From: Chryseosolibacter histidinae
Lineage (GTDB): Bacteria > Bacteroidota > Bacteroidia > Cytophagales > Cyclobacteriaceae
Length of the DNA stretch: 64,000 nt
Direction: 5' to 3'
Assembly (NCBI RefSeq): GCF_018598225.1
Contig: NZ_JAHESF010000008.1
Span: forward strand, 1 to 64,000
Position numbers and translations under genes: made by a program. The notes below the pieces were generated by a model, which saw only the letters and a program-made list of their open reading frames with translations, searched no databases and had not been told where the DNA came from. Shown piece by piece: positions 24,779 through 34,126 of this stretch (position 1 is its first letter; the number at the start of each line of letters is the position of its first letter).

Positions 24779-26754
24779 AACGGAACGGTGAGTTGAACGA
24801 AGGTTCCCTGGCCAGGGTTCGACTCGATCAGCGCCTTACCGCCGATCAGCTCTGCCCGGGTCATGATGTTGGTGATGCCCGCACCCTGTTGCTGCGATGC
24901 GCGGTCAAATCCCCTGCCATCGTCACGGAATGAAAGCACGAGCGATCCGTTGTTGCGCGCCAGCCCTACGGTAACATGCAATGCCTCCGCGTGCTTCACT
25001 ACGTTGTTCACCAACTCCTGGGCAATGCGGTACAGGTTTATTTCGAGGTCGCCCTGAAGGCGTTTCAATTCCGGCGGCGCACTGAACTCATATTGCGCCA
25101 GGCTTTTTTTCAGCAGCTCCTCGAGGGCAGGAACCAGTCCGTCTTTCATCAGGGAATAAGGCAGGATCTGGTGCGAGATGTTGCGCGCTTCGGTGCAGGC
25201 TTCATCCATGATCTTTGAAGCTTCGCGGATCCGGTTCACCATGAGATTCTTGTCGGTGTTGGTATCCACTGCTTCCAGCGACATCTTGGCCGCGCCCAGC
25301 ACCTGCACCAGGCCATCGTGAATGTCGCGAGCAATGCTCTGCTGAACTTCTTCCTGGGTATGCACAATGGTTTGAAGGCGCAGATGATCCTGCCGCTGCT
25401 TCTCACGTTGCAGCCGCACCCGGTGACGGTTTCTCAGAACGATGAGAACGACCATCAGCACCAGCACCGTAACAACTGAAACGCCTGCGATCACGGCTTG
25501 CTGATACTTCTGATGCTCAATCACCACTTCCTTTTCAGCGATCGTTTTTTTATGTTGCTCGGCTTCGTACTGCTCGCGCAGCTCCTCCACGGCCGTGAAC
25601 CGTTTCAGCGACTGGGCACTGTCCTGGTAAAAGATTGATCGTTTCAAATTCGAATAAGCGTCCCTGTAATTTCCTGTGAGCGAATCGATCTTCGAAGCAT
25701 CCCTGTAGAAGTAGTACATGAACATCACGTCACCCAGGGTTTTGCTGATTGACATGCCTTCTTTCAACGCAGCCCGTGCCTTATCGTATCTTTTGATCTC
25801 GCCATACGATTCAGCGATGTTCAGCAGGTCGTTCTGCAACTGGCGAAGCTGGCCGAGCTTTCTTTTGATGGCAATGGCTTCTTCTGCAAATTCGATCGAA
25901 CCGGCAAGATCTCCATCGCCGTGCCTGAGAATGGCGAGCGAGGCCAGCACATAACTGCGCACAGGTAAATTCCCCGAAAGGTCAGTTATATTTTTCGCAC
26001 GGCCGAGATAATGGGCGGCCTCTTTTCCTTTGTCCATCACCATGTAGGCGTTGGCCATGCGGGTGTAGTTCTGTGCGATGAGGTTGGCATGCCTGGACGA
26101 GTCGCAGAGGGCAACCACTTTCCTGAGATGGCCGATCACCACATTCATGTCGGTATCCTGGTTGAAATAAATGCGCGCCATACCGCTCAGGCTAAGGGCC
26201 ATCAGCCTGGAGTCTTTCAACGCTGCAGCCTTGTCATAAGCCTGCTGCCAGTACGGCAACGATTTTTCATGAAGGTTCTGGTTGTACCAGCAACGCGCCG
26301 TGGCCATGGCTGTCATCACCTCATTTCTGGGCGATGGATCCAGCTTCATGCTTTCGCCAAGGTACCAGAGAACGGAGTCGTAAGCAGCCAATGACGCAAG
26401 GCAGTTGGCGATGCCATTGAATGCCCGCGCACGCAACGCACCGGTGATCAGCGGACGACTTTTACGATACGCTTCCAGCGCCTTGGTGGTGTATCCATCG
26501 TCATCTTCAACATCACCCAACAACAGATAAGAAACGCCGGGTGCTGATCCGGACTCCTGCGATATAGCCAGCGCACGTTCAACCCAGTAACGGGCCAGTT
26601 TTGTCTGCCCCCGGTCAAGATAATATTGCGCTGAATCGTTGGCAGCACTTGACGTGAAAGAAGACTCTTGCTGAAAGGCATCACTGTTTGCCTGTGCGCA
26701 AAACGTGACGGAGATCAGTAACGCCAACAAAATACAGGGAACTGATGAGGTCAT
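24775..26754 (-). CDS. TPR-containing sensor histidine kinase (HisKA_3)
   Basis: 659 residues. A signal peptide (about 1-22) exports an N-terminal region with six or seven TPR-like helical pairs (about 40-370). One TM helix lies at about 418-440. A short coiled coil leads to the HisKA_3 dimerisation domain with its phospho-acceptor in ARDIHDGLVQVLGAAKMSLE. The HATPase domain has the N-box AQELVNNVVKHAEA and the G box FRDDGRGFD. Periplasmic TPRs with a NarL-type partner are a common sensor design in this phylum. The gene is the first of a two-gene operon with the response regulator. Confidence 0.92.
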   Translation of the reverse strand: MTSSVPCILLALLISVTFCAQANSDAFQQESSFTSSAANDSAQYYLDRGQTKLARYWVERALAISQESGSAPGVSYLLLGDVEDDDGYTTKALEAYRKSRPLITGALRARAFNGIANCLASLAAYDSVLWYLGESMKLDPSPRNEVMTAMATARCWYNQNLHEKSLPYWQQAYDKAAALKDSRLMALSLSGMARIYFNQDTDMNVVIGHLRKVVALCDSSRHANLIAQNYTRMANAYMVMDKGKEAAHYLGRAKNITDLSGNLPVRSYVLASLAILRHGDGDLAGSIEFAEEAIAIKRKLGQLRQLQNDLLNIAESYGEIKRYDKARAALKEGMSISKTLGDVMFMYYFYRDASKIDSLTGNYRDAYSNLKRSIFYQDSAQSLKRFTAVEELREQYEAEQHKKTIAEKEVVIEHQKYQQAVIAGVSVVTVLVLMVVLIVLRNRHRVRLQREKQRQDHLRLQTIVHTQEEVQQSIARDIHDGLVQVLGAAKMSLEAVDTNTDKNLMVNRIREASKIMDEACTEARNISHQILPYSLMKDGLVPALEELLKKSLAQYEFSAPPELKRLQGDLEINLYRIAQELVNNVVKHAEALHVTVGLARNNGSLVLSFRDDGRGFDRASQQQGAGITNIMTRAELIGGKALIESNPGQGTFVQLTVPL

Positions 26755-26817
26755 TTTGCTTGTGGGATTTTGAACTTTAAAGATGCTGAAAAGACAGTTA
26801 ACGGGAAACCGGGATTT

Positions 26818-27357
26818 TTAGTTACCCATCTCTTGTAACAGCAGTGCTGAGTAAATATTTACCTGGCTATAAACGGAAGGTTCTTCACCCATTTTGGTAA
26901 CGGCTTTAAAACCGGCCTGGGGTGCAAGCAACTGTAAGGCGGCGTAGCTCACGGGAAAGGGCACCCATTGGTTGCCGGTATCTCTGTCGTACTCGATCAA
27001 AATGATGCGGCCCGATGGTTTGAGGATCTTTTTCAGGTACGTCAGAAACGCCAGGGTGTGTGGCACATAGTGCAATGCATTGGCGATCAGTATACCATCC
27101 AGCGGACCGGGATCAGGTTCTTCGTTGATAAAATCCGTACGGAGCTTATTCAGCGTTACCGGCGCCGATCCCAGATCGATGGCTTTCAAGGCAGTAGCGT
27201 CTTTATCAATGGCATGCAGGGAGCTACCGGAAGGCAGACGTGTTGCCAGCGCCCTGGTGAACAATCCATTTCCGGCGCCAAAGTCTGCCCAATGCTGTGG
27301 CCCGGTGGTATGATGGATACCTTTTTCAATAAGACGGATGGCAACTTCCAGTTTCAT
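26818..27357 (-). CDS. Class I SAM-dependent methyltransferase, small
   Basis: 179 residues. Motif I is WADFGAGNGLFTRALATRL, followed by an acidic strand end (LHAIDKDATAL) and motif IV around LDGILIANALHYVPH. The C-terminal part (GRIILIEYDRDTGNQWVPFP) fits a Methyltransf_11/25-type fold. The substrate is unknown. It is divergent from the cyclophilin gene, with a 55-base gap. Confidence 0.82.
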   Translation of the reverse strand: MKLEVAIRLIEKGIHHTTGPQHWADFGAGNGLFTRALATRLPSGSSLHAIDKDATALKAIDLGSAPVTLNKLRTDFINEEPDPGPLDGILIANALHYVPHTLAFLTYLKKILKPSGRIILIEYDRDTGNQWVPFPVSYAALQLLAPQAGFKAVTKMGEEPSVYSQVNIYSALLLQEMGN

Positions 27358-27412
27358 GGGTAGTTAAATATCCTCAATTAATAGTAATTTCGCGCTTTAA
27401 ATTAAAAATCAA

Positions 27413-27856
27413 ATGAAGATAGCAGAGATCCATACAAAAAAAGGAGTGATGAAGATCAAGTTCTTCGAAAAAGATGCTCCCAACACCGTGAAGAACTTTA
27501 TTGACCTTGCTGAGCATAACTTTTATGATGGCCTCATCTTTCACCGGGTAATCCCGAATTTTGTGATCCAGGGCGGTTGTCCTAACGGCATTGGTAACGG
27601 AGGCCCCGGTTACAAGATCGACTGCGAGCTTACCGGCGACAACCAGTACCACGACCGCGGTGTACTTTCTATGGCGCACGCCGGACGCAACACCGGAGGG
27701 TCACAATTCTTCATCTGCCACAACCGTGAAAATACCAAACATCTCGACCGCAACCATACTGTTTTCGGAAAAGTATATGAAGGTCTTGAAGTGATCGATC
27801 AGATCAGGCAGGGAGATAAGATGGAGAAGGTTGTGATTACGGAGGTTGAAGGATAA
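27413..27856 (+). CDS. Peptidyl-prolyl cis-trans isomerase, cyclophilin type
   Basis: 147-residue cytoplasmic cyclophilin with no signal peptide. The core reads [17 protein letters not shown] (catalytic Arg, Phe and Gln), then [19 protein letters not shown] and [20 protein letters not shown], all standard cyclophilin elements. It catalyses proline isomerisation in protein folding. A near-consensus -7 box (TAATTTCG, 27385-27392) is 20 bases upstream. Confidence 0.93.
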   Translation: MKIAEIHTKKGVMKIKFFEKDAPNTVKNFIDLAEHNFYDGLIFHRVIPNFVIQGGCPNGIGNGGPGYKIDCELTGDNQYHDRGVLSMAHAGRNTGGSQFFICHNRENTKHLDRNHTVFGKVYEGLEVIDQIRQGDKMEKVVITEVEG

Positions 27857-27857
27857 A

Positions 27858-27990
27858 AAGAAGTCAGGAGCCAGGAGTCAGAAGAAGGAGTCAGGAGTAA
27901 GAAGTAAGTAGTAAGGAGGGGGGTAGTCTTCGATTGATGGGTGGGCTCGCGTATTTCGAATTTTTGTTCCCGATAGCTAGCGGGATCGCA
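27858..27990. repeat. GGAGTAAGAAGTAA-word repeat with an adjacent palindrome
   Basis: 27858-27917 is a run of degenerate copies of aggagtcag/aagaagtaag. No clear inverted arm of the same word follows. Instead the far end has ttcccgatagctagcggga (27968-27985), a variant of the CCCGATAGCTATCGGG palindrome, followed by tcgcacctg as in copy A of the GGTACGAG family. It looks like a worn composite of two element types. Confidence 0.6.
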
Positions 27991-28001
27991 CCTGAATTGT
28001 T

Positions 28002-28343
28002 ATGAGAAAAAAGCTTGCTGCTGAAGAGGGTGAAAGAAAAAAGTTCAGTGCAACTTTTGCGCGGTTTGGGAAGAAGGTGAATTATAAGGGGTATAGCGAG
28101 ACTACGGTTCTGCTCACCAATATTGTTGATGTTGAAACCGGCAAGGTGGTGGCGGATCATCTTTGGTTCACCTATACTGCAGGATTTGAAAAGGCCGGTC
28201 TCACCGAAGGAGTTTCCATTGAGTTCGAAGCGAGGGTAAAGGAATATTCAAAGGGGTACGTGAATAAACGGATTGGTGTTAACAACCGGAAGAAAGATTA
28301 TAAACTGAGTCATCCCACCAGAATAGTAGCAGTGAGTAAGTAA
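28002..28343 (+). CDS. Conserved hypothetical protein, 113 aa
   Basis: Small soluble protein of a family I recognise only as conserved hypothetical in several phyla. Typical family features are the basic start MRKKLAAEEGERKKFSATFA, the motif FGKKVNYKGYSETTVLLTNI, then TGKVVADHLWFTYTAGFEKA and the end YKLSHPTRIVAVSK. The short beta-strands and basic surface suggest an OB-like fold, but this is inference. The start ATG lies 10 bases after a repeat element. Confidence 0.75.
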   Translation: MRKKLAAEEGERKKFSATFARFGKKVNYKGYSETTVLLTNIVDVETGKVVADHLWFTYTAGFEKAGLTEGVSIEFEARVKEYSKGYVNKRIGVNNRKKDYKLSHPTRIVAVSK

Positions 28344-28345
28344 AA

Positions 28346-28436
28346 GGTACGATCCCGATTGCTATCGGGAACGAAGTACGTGGTGCCTTGATTGTAGGCC
28401 CTGCATTCCGTACCTCGTCCCTCGTACTTCGTACCT
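28346..28436. repeat. GGTACGAG-arm element, copy C
   Basis: The left arm ggtacgatcccgattgctatcg... contains a one-base variant of the palindrome (28354-28369). The core is gtggtgccttgattgtaggc then cctgcatt, and the right arm is ccgtacctcgtccctcgtac followed by ttcgtacct. It starts three bases after the stop of the preceding gene and shares core and orientation with the reverse complement of the copy at 50194-50290. Confidence 0.8.
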
Positions 28437-28522
28437 ACAAACAGGCTATTTAGTTGGTGAGTCCGGTGCATGTGTTGAGAATTTGTATACCTTTTCGCTT
28501 CAAATTTTAAATCCAAAATCTA

Positions 28523-29566
28523 ATGATAGCAGCAAAAGGATATGCGGCGCAGAACGCGAAATCGCCATTGGCACCTTTCTCGTTCAGCAGAAGAACGCCG
28601 GGAGAGAATGATGTACATTTCAAGATCCTGTATTGTGGCGTTTGTCACTCGGATCTTCACCAGATACGCGATGAGTGGGGCGGATCGATCTATCCCATGG
28701 TTCCGGGGCATGAGATCGTTGGCCGTGTGACGAGTGTTGGAAGCAACGTTAAAAAATTCAAAGCCGGCGACCTGGCCGCTGTAGGTTGTATGGTGGATTC
28801 ATGCCGCACCTGCGAGAATTGCAAAAAAGGACTCGAGCAGTATTGCCTCAACGGCATGGTGGGCACCTACAACAGCTATGAAAGAGATGGAAAAACACCC
28901 ACTTATGGAGGCTACTCCAATGAGATCGTGGTGCACCAGGATTTTGTTTTAACTGTCGATGCCAGCCTGCCGCTGCAGGGTGTAGCGCCGCTGCTTTGTG
29001 CAGGCATCACTACTTACTCGCCGCTGCGTTACTGGAAAGTTGGCAAGGGCCACAAGATCGGCGTGCTCGGGCTCGGGGGCCTGGGTCACATGGCTGTGAA
29101 ATTCGCTTCTGCGTTCGGCGCCGAAGTAACAATGCTCAGCACCTCACCTTCGAAAGAAGCGGATGCCAAACGGTTAGGGGCCCATCACTTCGCCCTCACT
29201 TCCGATGCCCAGAAAGTAAAATCACTCAGGGGTTATTTCGATTTTATTCTCGACACAGTCTCCGCTCCCCACGACTACAACATGTACCTGCGCATGCTGA
29301 AAACCGGCGGTACACATATCTGCGTGGGCGCACCGCCAACACCTGCGGAAGTAGAAGCATTCAGCCTCATTGTGAGCAGAAAAAGTATTGCTGGCTCCAT
29401 GATCGGCGGCATTCCCGAAACACAGGAGATGCTCGACTACTGCGCCGCCAACAAGATCGTTTCAGATGTTGAAGTGATCGCCATGAAAGATATCAACGCA
29501 GCGTATGAACGGATGCTGAAAGGTGACGTGAGATACAGGTTTGTGATCGATATGGCCACGCTCTAG
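28523..29566 (+). CDS. Zinc-dependent NAD(P) alcohol dehydrogenase (YahK/cinnamyl type)
   Basis: 347-residue cytoplasmic medium-chain dehydrogenase. The catalytic zinc ligands are in CGVCHSDLHQ and VPGHEIVGRV. The structural zinc cysteines are in CRTCENCKKGLEQYC. The Rossmann motif is GVLGLGGLGHMAVKFA. This set fits the cinnamyl-alcohol dehydrogenase subgroup, which reduces various aldehydes with NADPH. The physiological substrate is not known. It stands alone between two repeat elements. Confidence 0.92.
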   Translation: MIAAKGYAAQNAKSPLAPFSFSRRTPGENDVHFKILYCGVCHSDLHQIRDEWGGSIYPMVPGHEIVGRVTSVGSNVKKFKAGDLAAVGCMVDSCRTCENCKKGLEQYCLNGMVGTYNSYERDGKTPTYGGYSNEIVVHQDFVLTVDASLPLQGVAPLLCAGITTYSPLRYWKVGKGHKIGVLGLGGLGHMAVKFASAFGAEVTMLSTSPSKEADAKRLGAHHFALTSDAQKVKSLRGYFDFILDTVSAPHDYNMYLRMLKTGGTHICVGAPPTPAEVEAFSLIVSRKSIAGSMIGGIPETQEMLDYCAANKIVSDVEVIAMKDINAAYERMLKGDVRYRFVIDMATL

Positions 29567-29567
29567 T

Positions 29568-29716
29568 CTGGTTGCCAGTTGCCGGTCTCCAGTTGCCAGT
29601 TTAGGGTAGTGTATCTTTGACGTTCAGTGCAAAGATCGAAACAGGGGATACGAAGCACAGAAGTGTGTTTTTACACCTCCCGAAACCGGCCATCCGGAAA
29701 CTGGCAACCGGCAACC
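29568..29716. repeat. GTTGCCGG-arm element, copy 1
   Basis: The left arm tggttgccagttgccggtct then ccagttgccag is inverted relative to ccggccatccggaaactggc then aaccggcaacc at the right. The core of about 80 bases includes gacgttcagtgcaaagatcg. The element spans the whole gap between the stop codons of the convergent dehydrogenase and isomerase genes. Copies are at 44168 and 59254. Confidence 0.75.
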
Positions 29717-29717
29717 A

Positions 29718-30614
29718 TTAAGCCACGTCACAGATCTGAACGCCTTGTTTCAGCGATGCGATCTTGTCTTCGCGCTTCGGAATAAATTCCTGGGCAACAA
29801 AACCTTTGAATCCTGTTTCCACAATGGCCTTCATGATGGCGGGATAATGCAGCTCTTGTGTGTCGTCGATCTCATTCCGGCCGGGAACACCGCCGGTATG
29901 GTAATGCGAGATGTATTTGTTGTATTTGCGGATGGTGGCGATCACGTCGCCCTCCATGATCTGCATGTGATAGATGTCGTAGAGCAGTTTGAAATTCTCA
30001 GAGCCCACCTTGTCGCACAGCGCCACGCCCCATTCGGTGTGGTCGCACTGGTAATCCTTGTGATTCACTTTGCTGTTGAGCAGCTCCATTACCATGGTAA
30101 CTTTGTATTTTTCTGCGATGGGCATAAGGCGTTTCAGTCCTATGGCGCAGTTCTCGATTCCCTTTTCATCATCAAGGCCCCTGCGGTTGCCGGAGAAGCA
30201 GATGATCTGGTTGAGCCCTGCGTTGGCAACTTTCGGGATGATGGCTTCATAACTTGCCACGAGCTCATCGTGTAATTTTAAATCGTTAAAACCGTCGTTG
30301 ATGCCTTTGCCTGCGCCCCACGGCAGCGCTGATGTAAGTCCGTACTTCTTCAATATAGGCCACTCTTCCGGTCCTACCAGCTCAACGGAAGCCAGGCCAA
30401 TGTTCTTGGCGGCCTTGCACAGGTCTTCCAGGGGAATGTCGTTATAACACCAACGGCAAACAGAGTGGTTTACTTTTCCTTTCAGATCGTGGGCAAGCGC
30501 AGTTTCTGCCGCCTCCACCCTGTGCGACAAAGATATTGCCGCGGCAGCACCAGTGGCCGCCACCATCTTTTTCAATGCTCCTCGTCTCGAGGTCTGATCG
30601 TCACGCATTTTCAT
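29718..30614 (-). CDS. Hydroxypyruvate isomerase-like TIM barrel with a Tat signal
   Basis: 298 residues of the sugar-phosphate isomerase/epimerase (AP endonuclease 2) superfamily. The N-terminus holds SRRGALKKMVAATGAAAAIS, a twin-arginine signal. The barrel has the metal and substrate residues of hydroxypyruvate isomerases: VMELLNSKVNH (Glu), LLYDIYHMQIMEGD (Asp and His), YHTGGVPGRNEID (His) and VAQEFIPKRED (Glu). The export signal argues against a role in cytoplasmic glyoxylate metabolism, so it is better described as a periplasmic keto-sugar isomerase of unknown substrate. It is the last gene of the minus-strand run that includes SusC/SusD. Confidence 0.85.
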   Translation of the reverse strand: MKMRDDQTSRRGALKKMVAATGAAAAISLSHRVEAAETALAHDLKGKVNHSVCRWCYNDIPLEDLCKAAKNIGLASVELVGPEEWPILKKYGLTSALPWGAGKGINDGFNDLKLHDELVASYEAIIPKVANAGLNQIICFSGNRRGLDDEKGIENCAIGLKRLMPIAEKYKVTMVMELLNSKVNHKDYQCDHTEWGVALCDKVGSENFKLLYDIYHMQIMEGDVIATIRKYNKYISHYHTGGVPGRNEIDDTQELHYPAIMKAIVETGFKGFVAQEFIPKREDKIASLKQGVQICDVA

Positions 30615-30674
30615 ATACTTGTTTTTTTAACAGCCGGATAAGTTAAGCAATTACTTTTAAACGACGCATGACCG

Positions 30675-33600
30675 TTAAGGTATATTCTCTCTCGCCACCA
30701 GCAACTTACATGCGCTTACCTGTCCGCCATTGATCCCGAACAGGAATACATCGTTCGCCCTGATCACACTTCGTACATCACCCTTCAGCCTGAGACCCGA
30801 TTGCGACTGCGGAACACTGGTGAAATTGCCCTTGCCATCATTCCGCAGCAGCAGCCCCTCGTTCGCATCGTACTTGCCAAACCGCAGGCGCGCACCGTTG
30901 ATATTACCACACAGCAGCAGATCGGAATTTCCATCTTCGTTGTAATCCAACACGGTGACGGTATGAACCGGTGCATACTGTGCCTCCACAGGCAACGGCC
31001 TCTCTGAAAATTTTCCATTCGCATTCCGCTCAAAATAGGTTGTCTTCAAAGTGTTGGCAGACAGGCGTGCAACACCCTGCAGCTCATTGTCAAGAAAGAT
31101 ATCTTGCAACGAGGCATCGGCGAAACTTTTGTAATCAGGGAAACGCTTTTTCAGGTAGGGAAGCTGATCGAGAAGCTCATCACGGCTCACGTATGGAAAA
31201 CGTTGCCCCATGATGTAAGTGCAGAGCACAGGATCAACGGATCCGTTGTTATCAAAATCCTTGTAGAGCATTTCGGCCGGCTCTTTGTCTGACACCTTGC
31301 ACTGCGAGTTCAGTCCCAGGTTGCCGACCATCAGGTCAACATTGCCATCACCGCTAAGGTCTTCCGCCGCAAGGGTATTCCACCATCCGCGATACGGCTT
31401 ATCGAAATAGTTTGTGGTCTCATCTGTCAGTGTGCCTTCGTGATTGATAAAAATGGTCACGGGCATCCACTCTCCCACGATAATAAGGTCTTGTCTTTTG
31501 TCATTGTTCAGGTCCAGCCACTGCGCATCGGTCACCATTCCGATGTTTTGAATCGCAGGGGCAAGCTTCGCGGTCAGATCCTGAAATCGTCCACGACCAT
31601 CGTTGATGAGTACGTAACTGCGCGGCGCTTCAGGGTAACGTCCGGGGATCACCCTACCACCAACGAACAAGTCAGGATGACCATCAGCATTCACGTCTGA
31701 AACCTTCACGCAGCTGGTGCTGGTGCGCATTGGCGGAAGCGCTTCCAGGCTTTTGGTGAAGTTTCCTTTGCCATCGTTCACATATAACCTGTCTTGCAGC
31801 AGCGCATCTTCGGGTTCAAAGTTGTGATAACCTCCGCTGCAAACATAAAGGTCGGCATCGCCATCACTATCAGCATCAAAAAATGCAGCATCGGTATCAT
31901 CACTGTTCTTATCTGTTTCAAAAGCTGGCTGTGTGCTCCTGACAAACCTGCCGTTCTGTTGTAACCACAATTCACCAGCCTGCCCGGCCCCTCCTCCCGC
32001 GTAAACATCTTCCTGTCCATCGCCATTAACGTCGCCTTTCACTAGGCATCCACCTTCAAACGACATCGGATTTACCATCAAGGGTTGCCGTTTAAAATCG
32101 TTGACCTTAGCACGTTGATGCGTGAATGGGAGCAACGAGCTCGTCTGCTTAAATACTGCCTGCAACTTTTGTGACGATCTTTTTCCCGGCCGCGCATCGG
32201 CTTCATTCAATTCTATCTGTGCATCGGCTTTGACGTTCGTCAACATTTGACTGCCGCCACCCAGCCATTGCACGGATACAGAGTCAGCCACCGAATCTTC
32301 ACCCAGCCCGAAGTGCAGCACCGGCGATACGCTCGACTGATAACCCCGCGACGGCATTTGCTCCGCATACAATTTCTTTGAACCCACATGAACGGTGACC
32401 CGCGCCCCCAATCCGGAAGTATTTTTGTCTTTGCCCTTGAGCCTGATCTTCAGATAGTGATGTTTTCCCTGGCGGTTAGCCTGGTTCTGATAGATGAACG
32501 CCGGTTGATTGATGTTGTTCACCACCAGGTCGAGATCACCGTCGTTGTCGAGGTCTGCATAGGCAGCACCGTTACTGTTGGAGGGTTGCTTCATTCCCCA
32601 GGCAGTGGTTGCGTTGGTGAACGTACATCCGCCATCGTTCCTGAACGCATAGTTCACCACGTTGGATGCCGGAATCCTGTGAACGAGATCGAGCACGTCT
32701 TCACGTTTCAGCCTGCCTTTCTGTTGCACGTAATTATCCATGTAGCGGATAAAATCCATGTTGGTGTAGTCGCGCAGGTATCCGTTGGTAACGTAAAGAT
32801 CTTTCCATCCGTCGTTGTCATAATCGGCAAACAACGATGCCCAGCTCCAGTCGGTGTTCGATACACCGGCAAGCTGCCCCACTTCGGCAAACGTATTATT
32901 ACCCGTATTGAGGTGGAGCATGTTGCGCATGTATTGATAATAAAATCCCACGCGCAGGTTCAGCTCAAATTTTCCATAGTTGTCGGGCGATAACAGCAGT
33001 TTTTGCCTCCGGTTGTCTTCGGGCAGCATGTCGAGTGTAAAGATATCGGGAAGGGCATCGTTGTTAATATCGGCCACGTCATTGCCCATGGAGAATTGAG
33101 AGGTGTGCCCGATGTACTCCCTGAGCTTGTCTGTAAAAGTGCCGTTGCCGTTATTGATATATAAAAAATCGGGCACGTTATAATCGTTTGAAACATAGAT
33201 ATCAGTGAAGCCGTCCTGGTTGATATCGGCTACGCCTGCGCCCAGGCCGTACGATAAAGCCGAGCTGTTGAGCCCTGAGCGGGAAGTGACGTCCCTAAAT
33301 TTTCCGTTGTTGTTCCTGAGCAACCGCACGCCACTGACGTCGTCTGTCTTTTTCAGCAATGCTGATGTTGCCGTCTCATTCAGCTCAGGCAACGCGTTGA
33401 TGTTATGATTGAGCAGGAACGCATCGAGGTCGTGATCATTGTCGTAATCGAAGAAGAACGCCTGGGTTGCAGAAGTTGAAAGGGCAAGTCCGTATTGTGC
33501 GGCTTCTTCTTTAAAAACAGGCACGCCCTTTTCATTCACACCCTGATTGATGTAAAGCTTCTGTGTTCTGTTCTCCGGCTTCACGTTGCCGGAATAACAC

Positions 33601-34031
33601 ACGTAAATATCGAGCAGGCCGTCGCCATTCACATCGGCCATGGTAACACCGGTCTTCCAGGGACCTTCCCTGCCCGCAACGCCTGACGCCTGGGTCGCAT
33701 CTTCAAACTGCATGTTTCCCTTGTTCAGGTATAAGCGGTTTGCCGTCATGTTCGCGGTGAAATAAATATCATCCAGCCCATCGCCATTCACATCGCCCAA
33801 GGCAACACCTCCGCCATTGTAAAAGTACTCGTACATGAGCACGTTGGTGTTCAATCCTTCCTCCAGCAAATTCTTAAAGCTGATACCGGTACGCTCGGGT
33901 GGCAACGATACAAACAGGGGGTCAGCCTGCTGCGTAACGGGTGCTTTTTCTTCATTCACAGGCTGCGTACGACAGCTCACCAACAGCATCGCGGGAAGCA
34001 AAAGACCAATGTAATTTTTGAGCATGTTCAT
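30675..34031 (-). CDS. FG-GAP/VCBS and ASPIC/UnbV-domain lipoprotein
   Basis: 1118 residues with a lipoprotein signal (LLLPAMLLVSC). At least twelve Ca-binding FG-GAP blades are visible, for example GDVNGDGLDDIYF, ADINQDGFTDIYV, ADLDNDGDLDLVV, VNADGHPDLFVGG and LDYNEDGNSDLLL. An ASPIC/UnbV domain (about 530-610: GLGARVTVHVGSKKLYAEQM, then PSRGYQSSVSPVLHFGLG) separates two beta-propeller-like halves. Such proteins are frequent next to SusCD pairs in Cytophagales and are thought to act at the cell surface, with unknown ligand. It lies downstream of SusD after a strong terminator, so it may be expressed at a lower level or from its own promoter. Confidence 0.9.
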   Translation of the reverse strand: MNMLKNYIGLLLPAMLLVSCRTQPVNEEKAPVTQQADPLFVSLPPERTGISFKNLLEEGLNTNVLMYEYFYNGGGVALGDVNGDGLDDIYFTANMTANRLYLNKGNMQFEDATQASGVAGREGPWKTGVTMADVNGDGLLDIYVCYSGNVKPENRTQKLYINQGVNEKGVPVFKEEAAQYGLALSTSATQAFFFDYDNDHDLDAFLLNHNINALPELNETATSALLKKTDDVSGVRLLRNNNGKFRDVTSRSGLNSSALSYGLGAGVADINQDGFTDIYVSNDYNVPDFLYINNGNGTFTDKLREYIGHTSQFSMGNDVADINNDALPDIFTLDMLPEDNRRQKLLLSPDNYGKFELNLRVGFYYQYMRNMLHLNTGNNTFAEVGQLAGVSNTDWSWASLFADYDNDGWKDLYVTNGYLRDYTNMDFIRYMDNYVQQKGRLKREDVLDLVHRIPASNVVNYAFRNDGGCTFTNATTAWGMKQPSNSNGAAYADLDNDGDLDLVVNNINQPAFIYQNQANRQGKHHYLKIRLKGKDKNTSGLGARVTVHVGSKKLYAEQMPSRGYQSSVSPVLHFGLGEDSVADSVSVQWLGGGSQMLTNVKADAQIELNEADARPGKRSSQKLQAVFKQTSSLLPFTHQRAKVNDFKRQPLMVNPMSFEGGCLVKGDVNGDGQEDVYAGGGAGQAGELWLQQNGRFVRSTQPAFETDKNSDDTDAAFFDADSDGDADLYVCSGGYHNFEPEDALLQDRLYVNDGKGNFTKSLEALPPMRTSTSCVKVSDVNADGHPDLFVGGRVIPGRYPEAPRSYVLINDGRGRFQDLTAKLAPAIQNIGMVTDAQWLDLNNDKRQDLIIVGEWMPVTIFINHEGTLTDETTNYFDKPYRGWWNTLAAEDLSGDGNVDLMVGNLGLNSQCKVSDKEPAEMLYKDFDNNGSVDPVLCTYIMGQRFPYVSRDELLDQLPYLKKRFPDYKSFADASLQDIFLDNELQGVARLSANTLKTTYFERNANGKFSERPLPVEAQYAPVHTVTVLDYNEDGNSDLLLCGNINGARLRFGKYDANEGLLLRNDGKGNFTSVPQSQSGLRLKGDVRSVIRANDVFLFGINGGQVSACKLLVARENIP

Positions 34032-34055
34032 GAACGGGATGTATCTGCTATCGCT

Positions 34056-34094
34056 TATAAAAATCCAGAGACTGCCTCAAGATGAGACAGCCTC
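34056..34094 (-). terminator. Intrinsic terminator after susD
   Basis: On the minus strand gaggctgtctc and gaggcagtctc form an 11-bp stem (two G-U pairs) with a 5-base loop, followed by TGGATTTTTAT. It lies 32 bases after the SusD stop and 37 bases before the start of the UnbV gene. Confidence 0.8.
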
Positions 34095-34126
34095 CAGAAA
34101 ACCCAAACAAAGAAAGAACAACAGGG

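Noticed and set aside
30675-34031. FG-GAP protein as an integrin-like adhesin or toxin
   Set aside because: The ASPIC/UnbV domain, lipobox and SusCD context fit the ordinary Cytophagales lipoprotein type; no toxin domain is seen.
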